Below are positions 8,862-17,983 of a stretch of DNA of 64,000 nucleotides, piece after piece. Under the pieces are notes generated by a model, which had not been told where the DNA came from, ran no database searches, and was given only the letters and a program-made list of their open reading frames with translations. The stretch spans positions 62,001-126,000 of the forward strand of contig NZ_CAMFIA010000004.1 in the NCBI RefSeq assembly GCF_945952405.1, in the 5' to 3' direction. Origin of the DNA: an uncultured Stenotrophomonas sp. Lineage in GTDB: Bacteria; Pseudomonadota; Gammaproteobacteria; Xanthomonadales; Xanthomonadaceae. Both the position numbers and the translations under genes were made by a program. Position 1 is the first letter of the stretch, and every line of letters starts with the position of its first letter.

Positions 8862-10037
8862 ATGTCCAACATCGTCATCGCCGCCGCCAAGCGCACCGCC
8901 ATCGGCTCCTTCCTCGGCCAGTTCAACGGCGTGCCGACCCCCACCCTCGGCGCGGCCGCCATCGCCGCCGCCCTGGAGCAGTCGGGTGTTCCGGCCAGCG
9001 ACGTTTCTGAAGTCCTCATGGGCTGCGTGCTGCCGGCCAACCTCGGCCAGGCGCCCGCCCGCCAGGCGGCGATTGCTGCCGGCATCCCGCTGTCGGCCGG
9101 TGCCACCACGTTGAACAAGGTGTGCGGCTCGGGCATGAAGACCATCATGCTCGGCCACGACCTGATCAAGGCCGGTTCGGCCCGCATCGTGGTCGCCGGT
9201 GGCATGGAATCGATGTCCAACGCCCCGCACATGCTGCCGAATTCGCGGACCGGCAACCGCTTCGGCAATTTCCAGGCGGTCGACCACATGGCCCACGATG
9301 GCCTGGTCAACGCGTATGACGGCAAGGCGATGGGCGAATTCGCCGAGTGCGCGGTGGACAAGTACCAGTTCAGCCGCGAAGAGCAGGACGCCTATGCCAT
9401 CGAATCGGTCAAGCGTGCCCAGGCCGCGCAGGCCAACGGTGCGTTCGCCGATGAAATCGTCGCGGTGAAGGTCGCCACCCGCAAGGGTGAGGTCGAGGTT
9501 GCCACCGATGAGCAGCCGGGCCGCTCCGACATCGCCAAGATCCCGACCCTGCGCCCGGCCTTCAAGAAGGACGGCAGCGTCACCGCCGCCAGTTCCTCCA
9601 GCATTTCCGACGGCGCCGCCGCGGTGGTCCTGCTCACCGAGGAAGACGCCGCCAAGCGCGGTATCACCCCGCTGGCGCGCATCGTCGGCCATGCCACCCA
9701 CTCGCAGGAGCCGGAGTGGTTCACCACCGCCCCGATCGGCGCGCTGCACACGCTGCTGGACAAGACCGGCTGGTCCATTGACCAGGTCGATCTGTTCGAA
9801 ATCAACGAAGCCTTCGCCGTGGTGGCGATGGCGCCGATGCGCGAACTGGGCATCCCGCATGACAAGCTCAACGTGAATGGCGGTGCCTGCGCACTGGGTC
9901 ATCCCATCGGTGCCTCCGGCGCACGGCTGGTGGTGACCCTGGTCAACGCCCTGCGCACACGCGGTGGCAAGCGCGGCATTGCTACCCTGTGCATCGGCGG
10001 CGGCGAAGCAACGGCAATTGCCATCGAATTGATTTAA
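8862..10037 (+). CDS. Acetyl-CoA C-acetyltransferase (thiolase II type)
   Basis: A 391-residue thiolase with the full catalytic set: acyl-accepting Cys88 (NKVCGSGMK), His347 (GHPIGASG) and proton-shuttling Cys377 (CIGGGE), plus NEAF. Length and motifs match biosynthetic/degradative acetoacetyl-CoA thiolases (AtoB/PhaA), which condense two acetyl-CoA or cleave acetoacetyl-CoA. No other beta-oxidation gene is adjacent, so the pathway role is open. The fused hydratase/dehydrogenase gene lies 26 kb away. The start ATG at 8862 is the first in the conserved frame (MSNIVIAAAKRTAIGSF). Confidence 0.92.
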   Translation: MSNIVIAAAKRTAIGSFLGQFNGVPTPTLGAAAIAAALEQSGVPASDVSEVLMGCVLPANLGQAPARQAAIAAGIPLSAGATTLNKVCGSGMKTIMLGHDLIKAGSARIVVAGGMESMSNAPHMLPNSRTGNRFGNFQAVDHMAHDGLVNAYDGKAMGEFAECAVDKYQFSREEQDAYAIESVKRAQAAQANGAFADEIVAVKVATRKGEVEVATDEQPGRSDIAKIPTLRPAFKKDGSVTAASSSSISDGAAAVVLLTEEDAAKRGITPLARIVGHATHSQEPEWFTTAPIGALHTLLDKTGWSIDQVDLFEINEAFAVVAMAPMRELGIPHDKLNVNGGACALGHPIGASGARLVVTLVNALRTRGGKRGIATLCIGGGEATAIAIELI

Positions 10038-10079
10038 AAAGATTTAACGATGATTTCGCAAAAATGAATGCGGGATCGC

Positions 10080-10107
10080 TTGACACCCAATCTTGGCTTG
10101 TCATCAT
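10080..10107 (+). promoter_or_regulatory. Sigma-70 type promoter for the first Ala-rich lipoprotein
   Basis: Consensus TTGACA at 10080-10085, a 16-base spacer, then CATCAT at 10102-10107. The predicted transcript begins near 10114, about 45 bases before the lipoprotein ATG. The region just upstream is unusually AT-rich for this genome (UP-element-like). Confidence 0.55.
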
Positions 10108-10159
10108 GTTGTCGGCGCGCAGTTGCGCGTTGCCTAATCTAACGACGAGGATTCACACA

Positions 10160-10501
10160 ATGAGCATCAACAAGCTGCTGGTCGCGATGTCCCTGGCCCT
10201 GGCCCTGGCCGCCTGCTCGAAGCAGGAAGCTGCCCAGGACGCCGCTGCTTCGGCCAACGAAGCCGCCACCGAAGCCCAGGCTGCTGCCGACCAGGCCGCC
10301 GCTGCCGGCGCCCAGACCGCCGACGCTGCCCAGCAGGCCGCTGACACCGCCGCCACCGCTGCTGACGCTTCGGTCGACGCTGCTGCCCAGGCTGGCGCTG
10401 CTGCCACCGACGCTGCTGCCGGCGCTGCTGCCGACGCTGCCAAGGCTGCCGAAGGCACCGCCGAGAAGGCCAAGGACGCTGCTGAAGAAGCCAAGAAGTA
10501 A
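10160..10501 (+). CDS. Small Ala-rich helical lipoprotein (copy 1)
   Basis: 113 residues. The signal peptide MSINKLLVAMSLALALAAC carries lipobox LAAC with lipidated Cys19. The mature part is almost wholly Ala with regularly spaced Asp/Glu/Lys/Gln, i.e. a predicted continuous amphipathic helix or coiled coil, ending in Lys. No catalytic motif is seen. The start has GACGAGG upstream. It has its own promoter and a strong intrinsic terminator, suggesting abundant expression. By composition it resembles Lpp-like or stress-type helical lipoproteins, but I cannot assign a family. The neighbouring gene at 10659 encodes a paralogue-like protein. Confidence 0.8.
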   Translation: MSINKLLVAMSLALALAACSKQEAAQDAAASANEAATEAQAAADQAAAAGAQTADAAQQAADTAATAADASVDAAAQAGAAATDAAAGAAADAAKAAEGTAEKAKDAAEEAKK

Positions 10502-10527
10502 TAACTTCTTTCTTCACGCTGTTCTGG

Positions 10528-10556
10528 AAAAGCCGCTGGTTCGCCAGCGGCTTTTT
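10528..10556 (+). terminator. Intrinsic terminator after lipoprotein copy 1
   Basis: An 8-base GC stem (GCCGCTGG/CCAGCGGC) with TTCG tetraloop, flanked by A4 before and T5 after: a textbook factor-independent terminator. Confidence 0.92.
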
Positions 10557-10658
10557 CTTTGCGCCGGTGCCGGTGTTGGCCGGCATGCGTCGCGACCCTG
10601 TCTTCACAACGGCATGAATAGGCTGGCGTCCCCATCCATTGCAGTACCGGAGACCGCC

Positions 10659-11069
10659 ATGAAGATTCGTCCGCTCACCACCACCCTGCTGGCCGCCTCC
10701 CTGCTGCTGGCCCTGGCCGCCTGCAAGGGCCCGGAAGCCGAACAGGCCAAGCAGGATGCGCAGCAGGCGGCCGACAGCGCCGGCGCAGCTGCCCGCGATG
10801 CGGTCGACAAGGCGGCCGCCGCAACCCGCGACGCCGCCGACAAGACCGCTGCCGCTTCCGAGAAGGCCGCCGCTGATACCCAGCAGGCGCTCGACAAGGC
10901 TGCTGACGCCACCGCCAATGCCGCCGACAAGGCCAAGGACGCTGCGACCGACGCCGCCGCGCATGCCAGCGACGCCACCGCCAATGCCGCGCAGAAGGTC
11001 GCCGACAAGGCGCGCGACGTTGCCAACGACGCCAAGGCGAACGCGGCCAAGGAAGAAGCCAAGCACTGA
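10659..11069 (+). CDS. Small Ala-rich helical lipoprotein (copy 2)
   Basis: 136 residues with signal peptide MKIRPLTTTLLAASLLLALA and lipobox LAAC (Cys22). The mature region is built of heptad/undecad-like units such as AADSAGAAARDAVDKAA, DAADKTAAASEKAA and NAADKAKDAATDAA, giving a long charged amphipathic helix. It shares architecture and composition with the lipoprotein at 10160, but the repeats differ enough that low complexity alone could explain the likeness. I chose the ATG at 10659 (CCGGAG upstream) because it opens a proper lipoprotein signal; an upstream in-frame ATG at 10614 would spoil it. The function is unknown. It has its own terminator. Confidence 0.8.
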   Translation: MKIRPLTTTLLAASLLLALAACKGPEAEQAKQDAQQAADSAGAAARDAVDKAAAATRDAADKTAAASEKAAADTQQALDKAADATANAADKAKDAATDAAAHASDATANAAQKVADKARDVANDAKANAAKEEAKH

Positions 11070-11071
11070 CG

Positions 11072-11101
11072 CTACGTTCGCCGGGCAGCGCCCGGCGCTA
11101 C
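11072..11101 (-). repeat. SMAG (GTAG) hairpin element
   Basis: On the minus strand: GTAG, then an 8-base stem CGCCGGGC/GCCCGGCG with a 3-base loop, closing with a second GTAG. It lies between the lipoprotein stop codon and its terminator, so it is transcribed in the 3' UTR. Confidence 0.7.
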
Positions 11102-11104
11102 AGG

Positions 11105-11131
11105 AAAAGCCGCGGCATGGCCGCGGCTTTT
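11105..11131 (+). terminator. Intrinsic terminator after lipoprotein copy 2
   Basis: AAAA-GCCGCGGC-ATG-GCCGCGGC-TTTT: a perfect 8-base GC stem with a 3-base loop and T tract. The mirrored A tract makes it usable from both sides. Confidence 0.9.
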
Positions 11132-11173
11132 CTGTTTTCTGCCTTGGCTGTTGATGGCGTGGCTGGGCGCCGG

Positions 11174-12811
11174 CTACGGCATTGCACGTGCCAGCACCAG
11201 CGATAGATCCAATCCCGCCGGCAACGTCCCGAACGCCAGGCCGTGCTCCCCTTCCAGCCGGCTGCGCACGAACGCCTCCGCCATCGGACTGCGTGCACGC
11301 AGCAGCAGCGCCGCCTGCAGCAGCAGCGCAGTGCGCTCGCAGAACAACCGCGCCTGCGACTCCTCCGGCGGCGGCGCCGCTGCCCAGCGCTGCAAAGCCG
11401 CTGCATAGCGCGCATCGCGGTCTGCCACCGCCGCAAGCTCGCCACGCAGGGCCGCCATCGCGTCCGGCTCGCGCGCCAGCGCCCGCAGTACATCCAGGCA
11501 CTGGATGTTGCCGCTGCCTTCCCATATCGAATTCAACGGTGCCTGCCGGTACAGCCGCGGCAGCATCGACTCTTCCACGTAACCGGCACCGCCCAGGCAT
11601 TCCTGTGCTTCGTTGACGAACACCGCTGCACGCTTGCACAGCCAGTACTTGCCCAGTGCCGTGCCCAACCGCGCCAGCGCCGCTTCATTGGCATCCACGC
11701 TGGCGCGATCCACCGCGCGTGCGATGCGCATCGCCAGCACGGTGGCCGCCTCCGACTCCACTGCCAGGTCGGCCAGCACGTTGGCCATCAGCACGTGCTC
11801 CACCAGCGGCTTGCCGAAGGTGCGCCGATGGCGCGCATGGTGCAGTGCCTGCGCCAGTGCCATGCGCATTTCCGCCGCCGCGCCCAGCATGCAGTCCAGG
11901 CGGGTCATCATCACCATGCCGATGATGGTGGCCACGCCACGCCCCTCTTCGCCCACCCGCCACGCCTGCGCGCCGCAGAACTCGACTTCGCTGGAAGCGT
12001 TGGACCAATCGCCGAGCTTGTCCTTCAGGCGCATCAGCCGGAACGCGTTGCGATCACCATCGGCCAGCCGGCGCGGCATCAACAGGCAGGTCAGCCCGCC
12101 CGGTGCCTGCGCCAGGACCAGGAAGCCATCGCACATGGGTGCGGAAAAGAACCACTTGTGGCCGACCAGGCGGTAGCGCTCGCCATCGATCGGTTCCGCG
12201 CGCGTGCTGTTGGCACGCACGTCCGAGCCCCCCTGCTTCTCGGTCATGCCCATGCCCAGGGTGATGCCCGCCTTGTCCGCTACCGGCACATCGCGCGGGT
12301 CGTAGACCGGCGCGGCCGCCTTGCGCGCCCACTCGGCCAGGTGCGGCTGCACCTGCAGCACCGCCACCGCCGCGTGGGTCATGGTCAACGGGCAGCTGGT
12401 GCCGGCCTCGGCCTGGTGATGCAGGTAGCTCAGTGCGGCACGAGCCACATGTGCACCGGGCTGCGGCTCGTGCCACGACAATCCCGCCACGCCATGCTGC
12501 TTCGCTGCGCCCATCAGCTGGTGATAGGCCGGGTGGAACTCCACGGTATCGATGCGATGGCCCTGCGCATCATGCGTGCGCAGCCGCGGGCGGTCGCGGT
12601 TGGCATCGAAGCCGAGCCGGTACAGTTCGTCACCGGCAAGCGCCCCATACACGGCCAGGCGTGGTGCAAAACTGCCGGCGCCTTCGCGCTGCACCGCATC
12701 CATCAACGCCACGTCATCGGTCCACAGCTGGTGGCCTGCAAATGGCGGCGGCTGGTTCAGCACCACATGGGTTTCGAAGGCGGCGTTGCTGCTGAAACTG
12801 GGTCCACTCAT
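11174..12811 (-). CDS. AidB-like acyl-CoA dehydrogenase family protein
   Basis: 545 residues, close to E. coli AidB (541) and longer than ordinary acyl-CoA dehydrogenases. FAD-binding features include GMGMTEKQGGSDVRANST and HKWFFSAPMCDG. Near the C-terminal half come CLGGAGYVEE and the IWEGSGNIQ motif. AidB is induced by alkylating agents in E. coli, binds DNA and is thought to protect it; isovaleryl-CoA dehydrogenase activity is weak. I chose the ATG at 12811 because AGGA stands 9 bases upstream; the in-frame ATG at 12820 abuts that AGGA. The gene is divergent from the DNA repair operon starting at 12925, with a 113-base shared upstream region. This hints at a common damage-related role, but that is inference. 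Confidence 0.82.
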   Translation of the reverse strand: MSGPSFSSNAAFETHVVLNQPPPFAGHQLWTDDVALMDAVQREGAGSFAPRLAVYGALAGDELYRLGFDANRDRPRLRTHDAQGHRIDTVEFHPAYHQLMGAAKQHGVAGLSWHEPQPGAHVARAALSYLHHQAEAGTSCPLTMTHAAVAVLQVQPHLAEWARKAAAPVYDPRDVPVADKAGITLGMGMTEKQGGSDVRANSTRAEPIDGERYRLVGHKWFFSAPMCDGFLVLAQAPGGLTCLLMPRRLADGDRNAFRLMRLKDKLGDWSNASSEVEFCGAQAWRVGEEGRGVATIIGMVMMTRLDCMLGAAAEMRMALAQALHHARHRRTFGKPLVEHVLMANVLADLAVESEAATVLAMRIARAVDRASVDANEAALARLGTALGKYWLCKRAAVFVNEAQECLGGAGYVEESMLPRLYRQAPLNSIWEGSGNIQCLDVLRALAREPDAMAALRGELAAVADRDARYAAALQRWAAAPPPEESQARLFCERTALLLQAALLLRARSPMAEAFVRSRLEGEHGLAFGTLPAGLDLSLVLARAMP

Positions 12812-12924
12812 GCGGTCCATCCTGGTGCCAAGAGGTCTGCGCCCCGATTGTGCCGCATCCCCCGCCAAGCCCGTGTTCAGGCCGGTTCTCACACCGTGCA
12901 CGAGGCGCAGGCCAGAGTGGTCGC

Positions 12925-13923
12925 ATGACCGGCAACGACGACCTGGTGGTGCTGCGCCCGGAGGGGCTCTACTGCGCCGCCGGCGATTTCCACATCGATC
13001 CCTGGCGACCCGTGCCGCGCGCGATCATCACCCATGGCCACGGCGACCACGCACGCCCTGGCATGGGCGAGTACCACTGCAGCGAGGGCAGCCTGCCGAT
13101 CCTGCGCTGGCGCCTGGGAGAGGTCCCGGTGCACGCGCATGCCGAGGGCGTGCGGTTCGGCCTGGGACGGGTCCAGGTATCGCTGCATCCGGCCGGCCAT
13201 GTGCTGGGATCGTCACAGGTGCGCATCGACGACGGGCGACAGGTCTGGGTGGCCTCTGGCGACTACAAGCGCCAGCCCGATCCGACCTGCACGCCGTTCG
13301 AAGTCGTGCGCTGCGACACCTTCATCACCGAGGCGACCTTCGCCCTGCCGATCTACCGCTGGCCGGACACCGCGGCGGTCGCGGCGGAGATCGTGGCCTG
13401 GCGCCGCGAATGCGGCCAGCGCGGCGAGGCGGCGATCCTGCTCTGCTATGCGCTGGGCAAGGCGCAGCGGGTGCTGGCCGAGCTGCGGGCGCTGGACGAT
13501 CGCCCGGCCTGGCTGCATGGCGCCATCGCCAATGGCGTGGCGGTCTACCGGCAGGCCGGCATACCGATGCTGGAGACGCTGGCGGTCGCAGAACAGGGCC
13601 GGCAACCGGATGCGGCCGGCCAGTTGATCCTCGCGCCACCTTCCGCCGCCGGCACGCCGTGGATGCGCCGCTTCGGCCGCCACCAGCTGGGCTTTGCTTC
13701 CGGCTGGATGCAGCTGCGTGGCAATCGCCGCCGCCGCAATGTCGATCGTGGCTTCGTCATCTCCGATCACGCCGACTGGCCGGCACTGCTGCAGACGATT
13801 GAACAGACCGGGGCGCAGCGGGTGATCGCCACCCATGGCAATACCGATGCCCTGATTCCGTTCCTGCGTGAGCGCGGCGTAGCCGCCGAAGCCTTCCGCA
13901 CCGATTTCGGGAGCGAGGAGTGA
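12925..13923 (+). CDS. Ligase-associated DNA exonuclease (metallo-beta-lactamase fold)
   Basis: 332 residues. The metallo-beta-lactamase/beta-CASP zinc motif HGHGDH is at 37-42, with downstream metal ligands in HPAGHVLGSSQV, SGDYK and ISDHADW. This is the exonuclease member of the exonuclease-ligase-helicase-phosphoesterase (LIG/Lhr-Core) gene set; related SNM1-like enzymes digest single-stranded DNA ends. It starts at ATG 12925. Its TGA overlaps the GTG start of the ligase (GTGA), implying translational coupling. First gene of a four-gene operon running to 18614. Confidence 0.9.
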   Translation: MTGNDDLVVLRPEGLYCAAGDFHIDPWRPVPRAIITHGHGDHARPGMGEYHCSEGSLPILRWRLGEVPVHAHAEGVRFGLGRVQVSLHPAGHVLGSSQVRIDDGRQVWVASGDYKRQPDPTCTPFEVVRCDTFITEATFALPIYRWPDTAAVAAEIVAWRRECGQRGEAAILLCYALGKAQRVLAELRALDDRPAWLHGAIANGVAVYRQAGIPMLETLAVAEQGRQPDAAGQLILAPPSAAGTPWMRRFGRHQLGFASGWMQLRGNRRRRNVDRGFVISDHADWPALLQTIEQTGAQRVIATHGNTDALIPFLRERGVAAEAFRTDFGSEE

Positions 13924-15527
13924 AAGCCTTCGCCGCCCTCTACCAGCGACTGGACCGCAGCACCGCCACGCTGGACAAGCGTGCAGCGCTGGTTGACTAC
14001 TTCCGCCAGGCACGCGCGCATGACGCGGCATGGGCGCTGTACCTGCTCAGTGGCGGCAAGGTCGGCGGCGCACGCCGGAAGATCGCCGCCAGCGGCGAAC
14101 TGCGCGCGTGGATCGCCGCAGAATCCGGGCTGCCGCCCTGGCTGGTCGAAGACAGCTATGCGCAGGTCGGTGACCTCGCCGAAACGCTGACCCTGCTGCT
14201 GGATGATCCAGCGCATCCCGGCGCCGACCGGCCCTTGGCCGAATGGATCGAACAGCACCTGCTGGCCGTCGCCAACCAGCCCGAAGCCGTCCGCCGCGCA
14301 GCGGTGGTCGCAGGCTGGCAGCAGCTGTGCAGCGGCGAACGGCTGGTGTTCAACAAGCTGCTGACCGGTGCGCTGCGTGTCGGCGTTTCGCAGCGCCTGG
14401 TGCAGCAGGCACTGGCCGAGTGGTCCGGGCTGGACATCGCACGCATCGCCCAGCGCATGCTCGGCCAGTGGGTGCCTGCGCCGGGGCTGCTCGGCCAGTT
14501 ATTGTCGCCGGACGAGTTGCCGCTGGACCGGCAGCAGCCCTACCCGTTCTTCCTGGCCTCGCCCCTTGGCGACGAACCCGCCGAGCGCCTCGGCGCGATC
14601 GACGACTGGTTGCTGGAATGGAAGTGGGACGGCATCCGCCTGCAGCTGCTGCGCCGGCGTGGCGAAGTGGCGCTGTGGTCACGCGGCGAGGAACGACTGG
14701 ATGGTCGCTTCCCCGAAATCGAACAGGCGGCGATGGCGCTCCCCGACGGCTGCGTGCTGGACGGCGAGCTGCTGGCCTGGGACGCGGCCACCGATCTGCC
14801 GCGCGCCTTCACCGCCCTGCAGACCCGCATCCAGCGCCGCAAGCCCGGCGCGGCCACCCTGCGCAACACGCCGGTCCGGCTGCTCGCCTACGACCTGCTG
14901 GAACATGAGGGAACCGATCTGCGCGAACGGCCGTTGCAGCAGCGGCGCGCGCGGCTCGCCGAGCTCATCGCTGCGCTGGACGATGCGCGGATCCAGATCT
15001 CACCCGAGGTTGCGGTGCACGACTGGGCACAGGCTGCCGCGATGCGTGAGCAGGCGCGCGAACGCGGCGTGGAGGGGCTGATGCTGAAGCGGCGCACCTC
15101 GCCCTACCAGTCCGGACGGCGCCGCGGCGACTGGTGGAAGTGGAAGGTCGATCCGCTCACCCTCGATGCGGTGCTGCTGTACGCGCAGGCCGGCCATGGC
15201 CGGCGCAGCACGCTGTATACCGATTACACCTTCGGGGTCTGGGACGGCGACACCCTGGTGCCGGTGGCCAAGGCCTATTCGGGACTGGACGACAAGGAGA
15301 TCCTCGCGCTCGACCGCTGGATCCGCGCCAACACCCGTGAGCGCTTCGGCCCGGTGCGCAGCGTGCAGGCCGAACAGGTCTTCGAACTCGGCTTCGAGGC
15401 GGTCAACCACAGCAGCCGGCACAAGTCGGGCATCGCCGTGCGCTTTCCGCGCATCCTGCGCTGGCGCCACGACAAGCCGGCCCGCGAGGCCGATCAGCTG
15501 GCCACCCTGCAGGCGCTGGCACGATGA
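13920..15527 (+). CDS. ATP-dependent DNA ligase (LIG operon)
   Basis: 535 residues. The N-terminal DNA-binding domain of ligase I type covers about 1-200. The adenylation domain follows with active-site Lys235 in EWKWDGIR, motif IV DGELLAW, and motif V LMLKRRTSPYQSG followed by WWKWKVD. The C-terminal OB-fold runs to the end. It seals nicks using ATP and is distinct from the NAD-dependent housekeeping ligase. It starts with GTG at 13920, overlapping the exonuclease stop by 4 bases. Its own stop overlaps the helicase ATG (ATGA at 15524). Position between a nuclease and a helicase points to end-processing repair. Confidence 0.92.
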   Translation: MKAFAALYQRLDRSTATLDKRAALVDYFRQARAHDAAWALYLLSGGKVGGARRKIAASGELRAWIAAESGLPPWLVEDSYAQVGDLAETLTLLLDDPAHPGADRPLAEWIEQHLLAVANQPEAVRRAAVVAGWQQLCSGERLVFNKLLTGALRVGVSQRLVQQALAEWSGLDIARIAQRMLGQWVPAPGLLGQLLSPDELPLDRQQPYPFFLASPLGDEPAERLGAIDDWLLEWKWDGIRLQLLRRRGEVALWSRGEERLDGRFPEIEQAAMALPDGCVLDGELLAWDAATDLPRAFTALQTRIQRRKPGAATLRNTPVRLLAYDLLEHEGTDLRERPLQQRRARLAELIAALDDARIQISPEVAVHDWAQAAAMREQARERGVEGLMLKRRTSPYQSGRRRGDWWKWKVDPLTLDAVLLYAQAGHGRRSTLYTDYTFGVWDGDTLVPVAKAYSGLDDKEILALDRWIRANTRERFGPVRSVQAEQVFELGFEAVNHSSRHKSGIAVRFPRILRWRHDKPAREADQLATLQALAR

Positions 15528-17983
15528 CCCGCAGCCAGGCGTTGCGCCGGCTGGAAGACTGGTTCGCATCCCGCGGCTGGCGTTCGTTGCCGTTCCAGCG
15601 CGCGATGTGGCGGCATTATCTTGCCGGCCAATCAGGACTGCTGCACACGCCAACCGGCAGCGGCAAGACGCTGGCCATGTTCGGCGGGCCGCTGCTGCAG
15701 GCAATGCTCGACCCGCCGCCGGCGCCACGCCGCGCCAATGCGGTGCGCCCGCTGCAGGTGCTGTGGGTCACGCCGCTGCGCGCACTGGCCAGCGACACCG
15801 CGCGCGCGTTGCAGGCCGTGATCGATGGGCTGGGACTGGAATGGCGGGTTGGACTGCGCAGCGGCGACGCCAGCCATCGCGAACGCCGGCAGGCGCGCGA
15901 GGGTCGCATCGACGTGCTGGTGACCACGCCGGAATCCCTGGCACTGTTGTTGAGCTATCCGGATACGCAGCCGCGCATGCGCCAGCTGCGCTGCGTGGTG
16001 GTGGACGAATGGCACGAACTGCTGGGCAACAAGCGCGGGGTCCTGCTGCAGTTGAACCTGGCCGTCCTGCGCGATACCGCGCCCGCATTGCAGCTGTGGG
16101 GACTCTCGGCCACGCTGGGCAATCTGGATGAGGCCCGCGACGTGCTGCTGCCCGGGCAGGCAGATGCCACCCTTGTGCAGGGCGTGCGCCCGCGCGCGAT
16201 CAGCGTGCGCAGCCTGCTGCCGGAGCCCGGCGAGCGCTTCCCGTGGGCCGGTCACCTGGGCCTGGCACAGCTGCCGCGCGTGCTGCAGGCACTGATGCAG
16301 GCACGCAGCAGCCTGCTGTTCACCAACACCCGCGCGCAGGCGGAGTTGTGGCAGCAGGCGTTGGCGGCGGTCTGGCCGGAGGATCCGGAAACGCTGGCGC
16401 TGCACCACGGCTCGCTGGATCCGGCGCTGCGCCAGCAGGTGGAAGACGGCCTGCGTGCCGGCACGCTGCGCTGCGTGGTCGCCACCTCCAGCCTCGACCT
16501 GGGCGTGGACTTCCCGGAGGTTGAGCAGGTCCTGCAACTGGGCAGCCCGAAAGGCGTGGCGCGGCTGCGCCAGCGCGCCGGACGCGCGCGCCACCAGCCC
16601 GGCAGCAGCGGCGCGATTCTGTGCATACCGGGCCATGCGCTGGAACTGGCCGAGTATGCCGCCGTGCGCCGCGCGCTGGCCGAAGGCGTGGTCGAAGCCC
16701 GCCGGCCGCCGACGCTGTCGCTGGACGTACTGGCACAGCATGCGGCCAGCCGCGCCCTGGCCGGCGGCTTTGAAAGCGATGCCTTGCTGGCCCAGGTGCG
16801 GCGCACCCATGCCTTCGCCACGCTGGGCGACGCGCAGTGGCAGGCGGTGCTGGCCTTCATCGTGCAGGGCGGCCAGGCGCTGGCCCAGTACCCCGACTTC
16901 CACAAGGTGGTGCGTGATGCCGATGGCTGCTACCGCATGCATGACCGCCGCCAGGCGCTGCGCCATCGGCTGTCGATCGGCACCATCAGCAGCGACGGCA
17001 GCGTGCGCGTGCAGTTCCTGCGCGGCGGCGGGCTTGGCTCGGTGGAGGAGCAGTTTGCCAGCCGCCTGCGCCGCGGTGATCGCTTCCAGTTCGCCGGCCG
17101 CCTGCTGGAGCTGGTGCAGCTGCGCGACATGACCGCGTTCGTGCGGCTGGCACGCGGTCGCGGCAACGGCATCGTGCCGCGCTGGCAGGGCGGCCAGTTG
17201 CCGCTGTCGATGGCTCTTGGGCGTGAACTGGAAGCGGTCCTGTCGGGCGCCGACCACAGCGCGGAGTCGCGCTGGCTGGTCCCCCTGCTGGCACTGCAGC
17301 AGCAGTTGTCGGCCCGTCCCGGACCGGACCACCTGCTGCTGGAGGAGGTGCGCCGCCGCGAGGGACAGTTCCTGTTCGCCTATCCGTTTGCCGGTCGTCA
17401 CGTGCATGAGGCGCTGGCGGCCCTGTTGTCGTTGCGCTGCACGCGCCTGCAGCGCAACAGCATCGGCTATGCGGTGAACGACCACGGCCTGGTGCTGGCA
17501 CCGGCACACCCCATCGATCTCGACGCCGCGCAATGGCGGGCGCTGTTCGACCCGCGGCAGCTGCTGGATGATCTGCGCGCGGCGGTGAACCTGGGCGAGC
17601 TGGCCCGGCGCCAGTTCCGCGGCATCGCACGCGTGGCGGGCCTGCTGGTGCCCAGCCTTCCCGGCGGCATGCCGCGTTCGCTGCGCCAGCTGCAGGCGTC
17701 GGCGGGCCTGCTGTACGACGTGCTGCGCGAGCACGACCCGGATCACCTGCTGCTGGCGCTGGCCGAACGCGAAGTCCTGCACGACAGCCTGGACCTGCCC
17801 GGCCTGCAGCAGGTGCTGGCACGGATCGGCACCCAGGCGCTGTCGCTGCAGCGCCCGGCGTCACTGACGCCACTGGGCTTCCCGCTCTGGGCCGAACGCC
17901 TGCGCGGGCAGTTCAGCAACGAGGACTGGCGCACACGCGTGCAGCGCGCGGCACAGCAACTGGAACGTCGTCATGGCCGATGA
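15524..17983 (+). CDS. Ligase-associated DEXH-box helicase (Lhr-Core type)
   Basis: 819 residues, an SF2 helicase of the Lhr-Core family. Walker A TGSGKT is at 44-49, DEWH (motif II) at 161-164, SATLG (motif III) follows, then the second RecA domain with QRAGRARHQPG (motif VI). The C-terminal winged-helix and Lhr-specific regions fill the rest. Family members translocate 3'-to-5' on single-stranded DNA and unwind RNA:DNA hybrids. This is the short form without the C-terminal extension of full-length Lhr. Coupled by ATGA overlap to the ligase and by an 11-base overlap to pdeM. Confidence 0.92.
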   Translation: MTRSQALRRLEDWFASRGWRSLPFQRAMWRHYLAGQSGLLHTPTGSGKTLAMFGGPLLQAMLDPPPAPRRANAVRPLQVLWVTPLRALASDTARALQAVIDGLGLEWRVGLRSGDASHRERRQAREGRIDVLVTTPESLALLLSYPDTQPRMRQLRCVVVDEWHELLGNKRGVLLQLNLAVLRDTAPALQLWGLSATLGNLDEARDVLLPGQADATLVQGVRPRAISVRSLLPEPGERFPWAGHLGLAQLPRVLQALMQARSSLLFTNTRAQAELWQQALAAVWPEDPETLALHHGSLDPALRQQVEDGLRAGTLRCVVATSSLDLGVDFPEVEQVLQLGSPKGVARLRQRAGRARHQPGSSGAILCIPGHALELAEYAAVRRALAEGVVEARRPPTLSLDVLAQHAASRALAGGFESDALLAQVRRTHAFATLGDAQWQAVLAFIVQGGQALAQYPDFHKVVRDADGCYRMHDRRQALRHRLSIGTISSDGSVRVQFLRGGGLGSVEEQFASRLRRGDRFQFAGRLLELVQLRDMTAFVRLARGRGNGIVPRWQGGQLPLSMALGRELEAVLSGADHSAESRWLVPLLALQQQLSARPGPDHLLLEEVRRREGQFLFAYPFAGRHVHEALAALLSLRCTRLQRNSIGYAVNDHGLVLAPAHPIDLDAAQWRALFDPRQLLDDLRAAVNLGELARRQFRGIARVAGLLVPSLPGGMPRSLRQLQASAGLLYDVLREHDPDHLLLALAEREVLHDSLDLPGLQQVLARIGTQALSLQRPASLTPLGFPLWAERLRGQFSNEDWRTRVQRAAQQLERRHGR

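Noticed and set aside
15632-17782. Long minus-strand open frame opposite the helicase gene
   Set aside because: The same shadow effect; the plus-strand protein has all helicase motifs.
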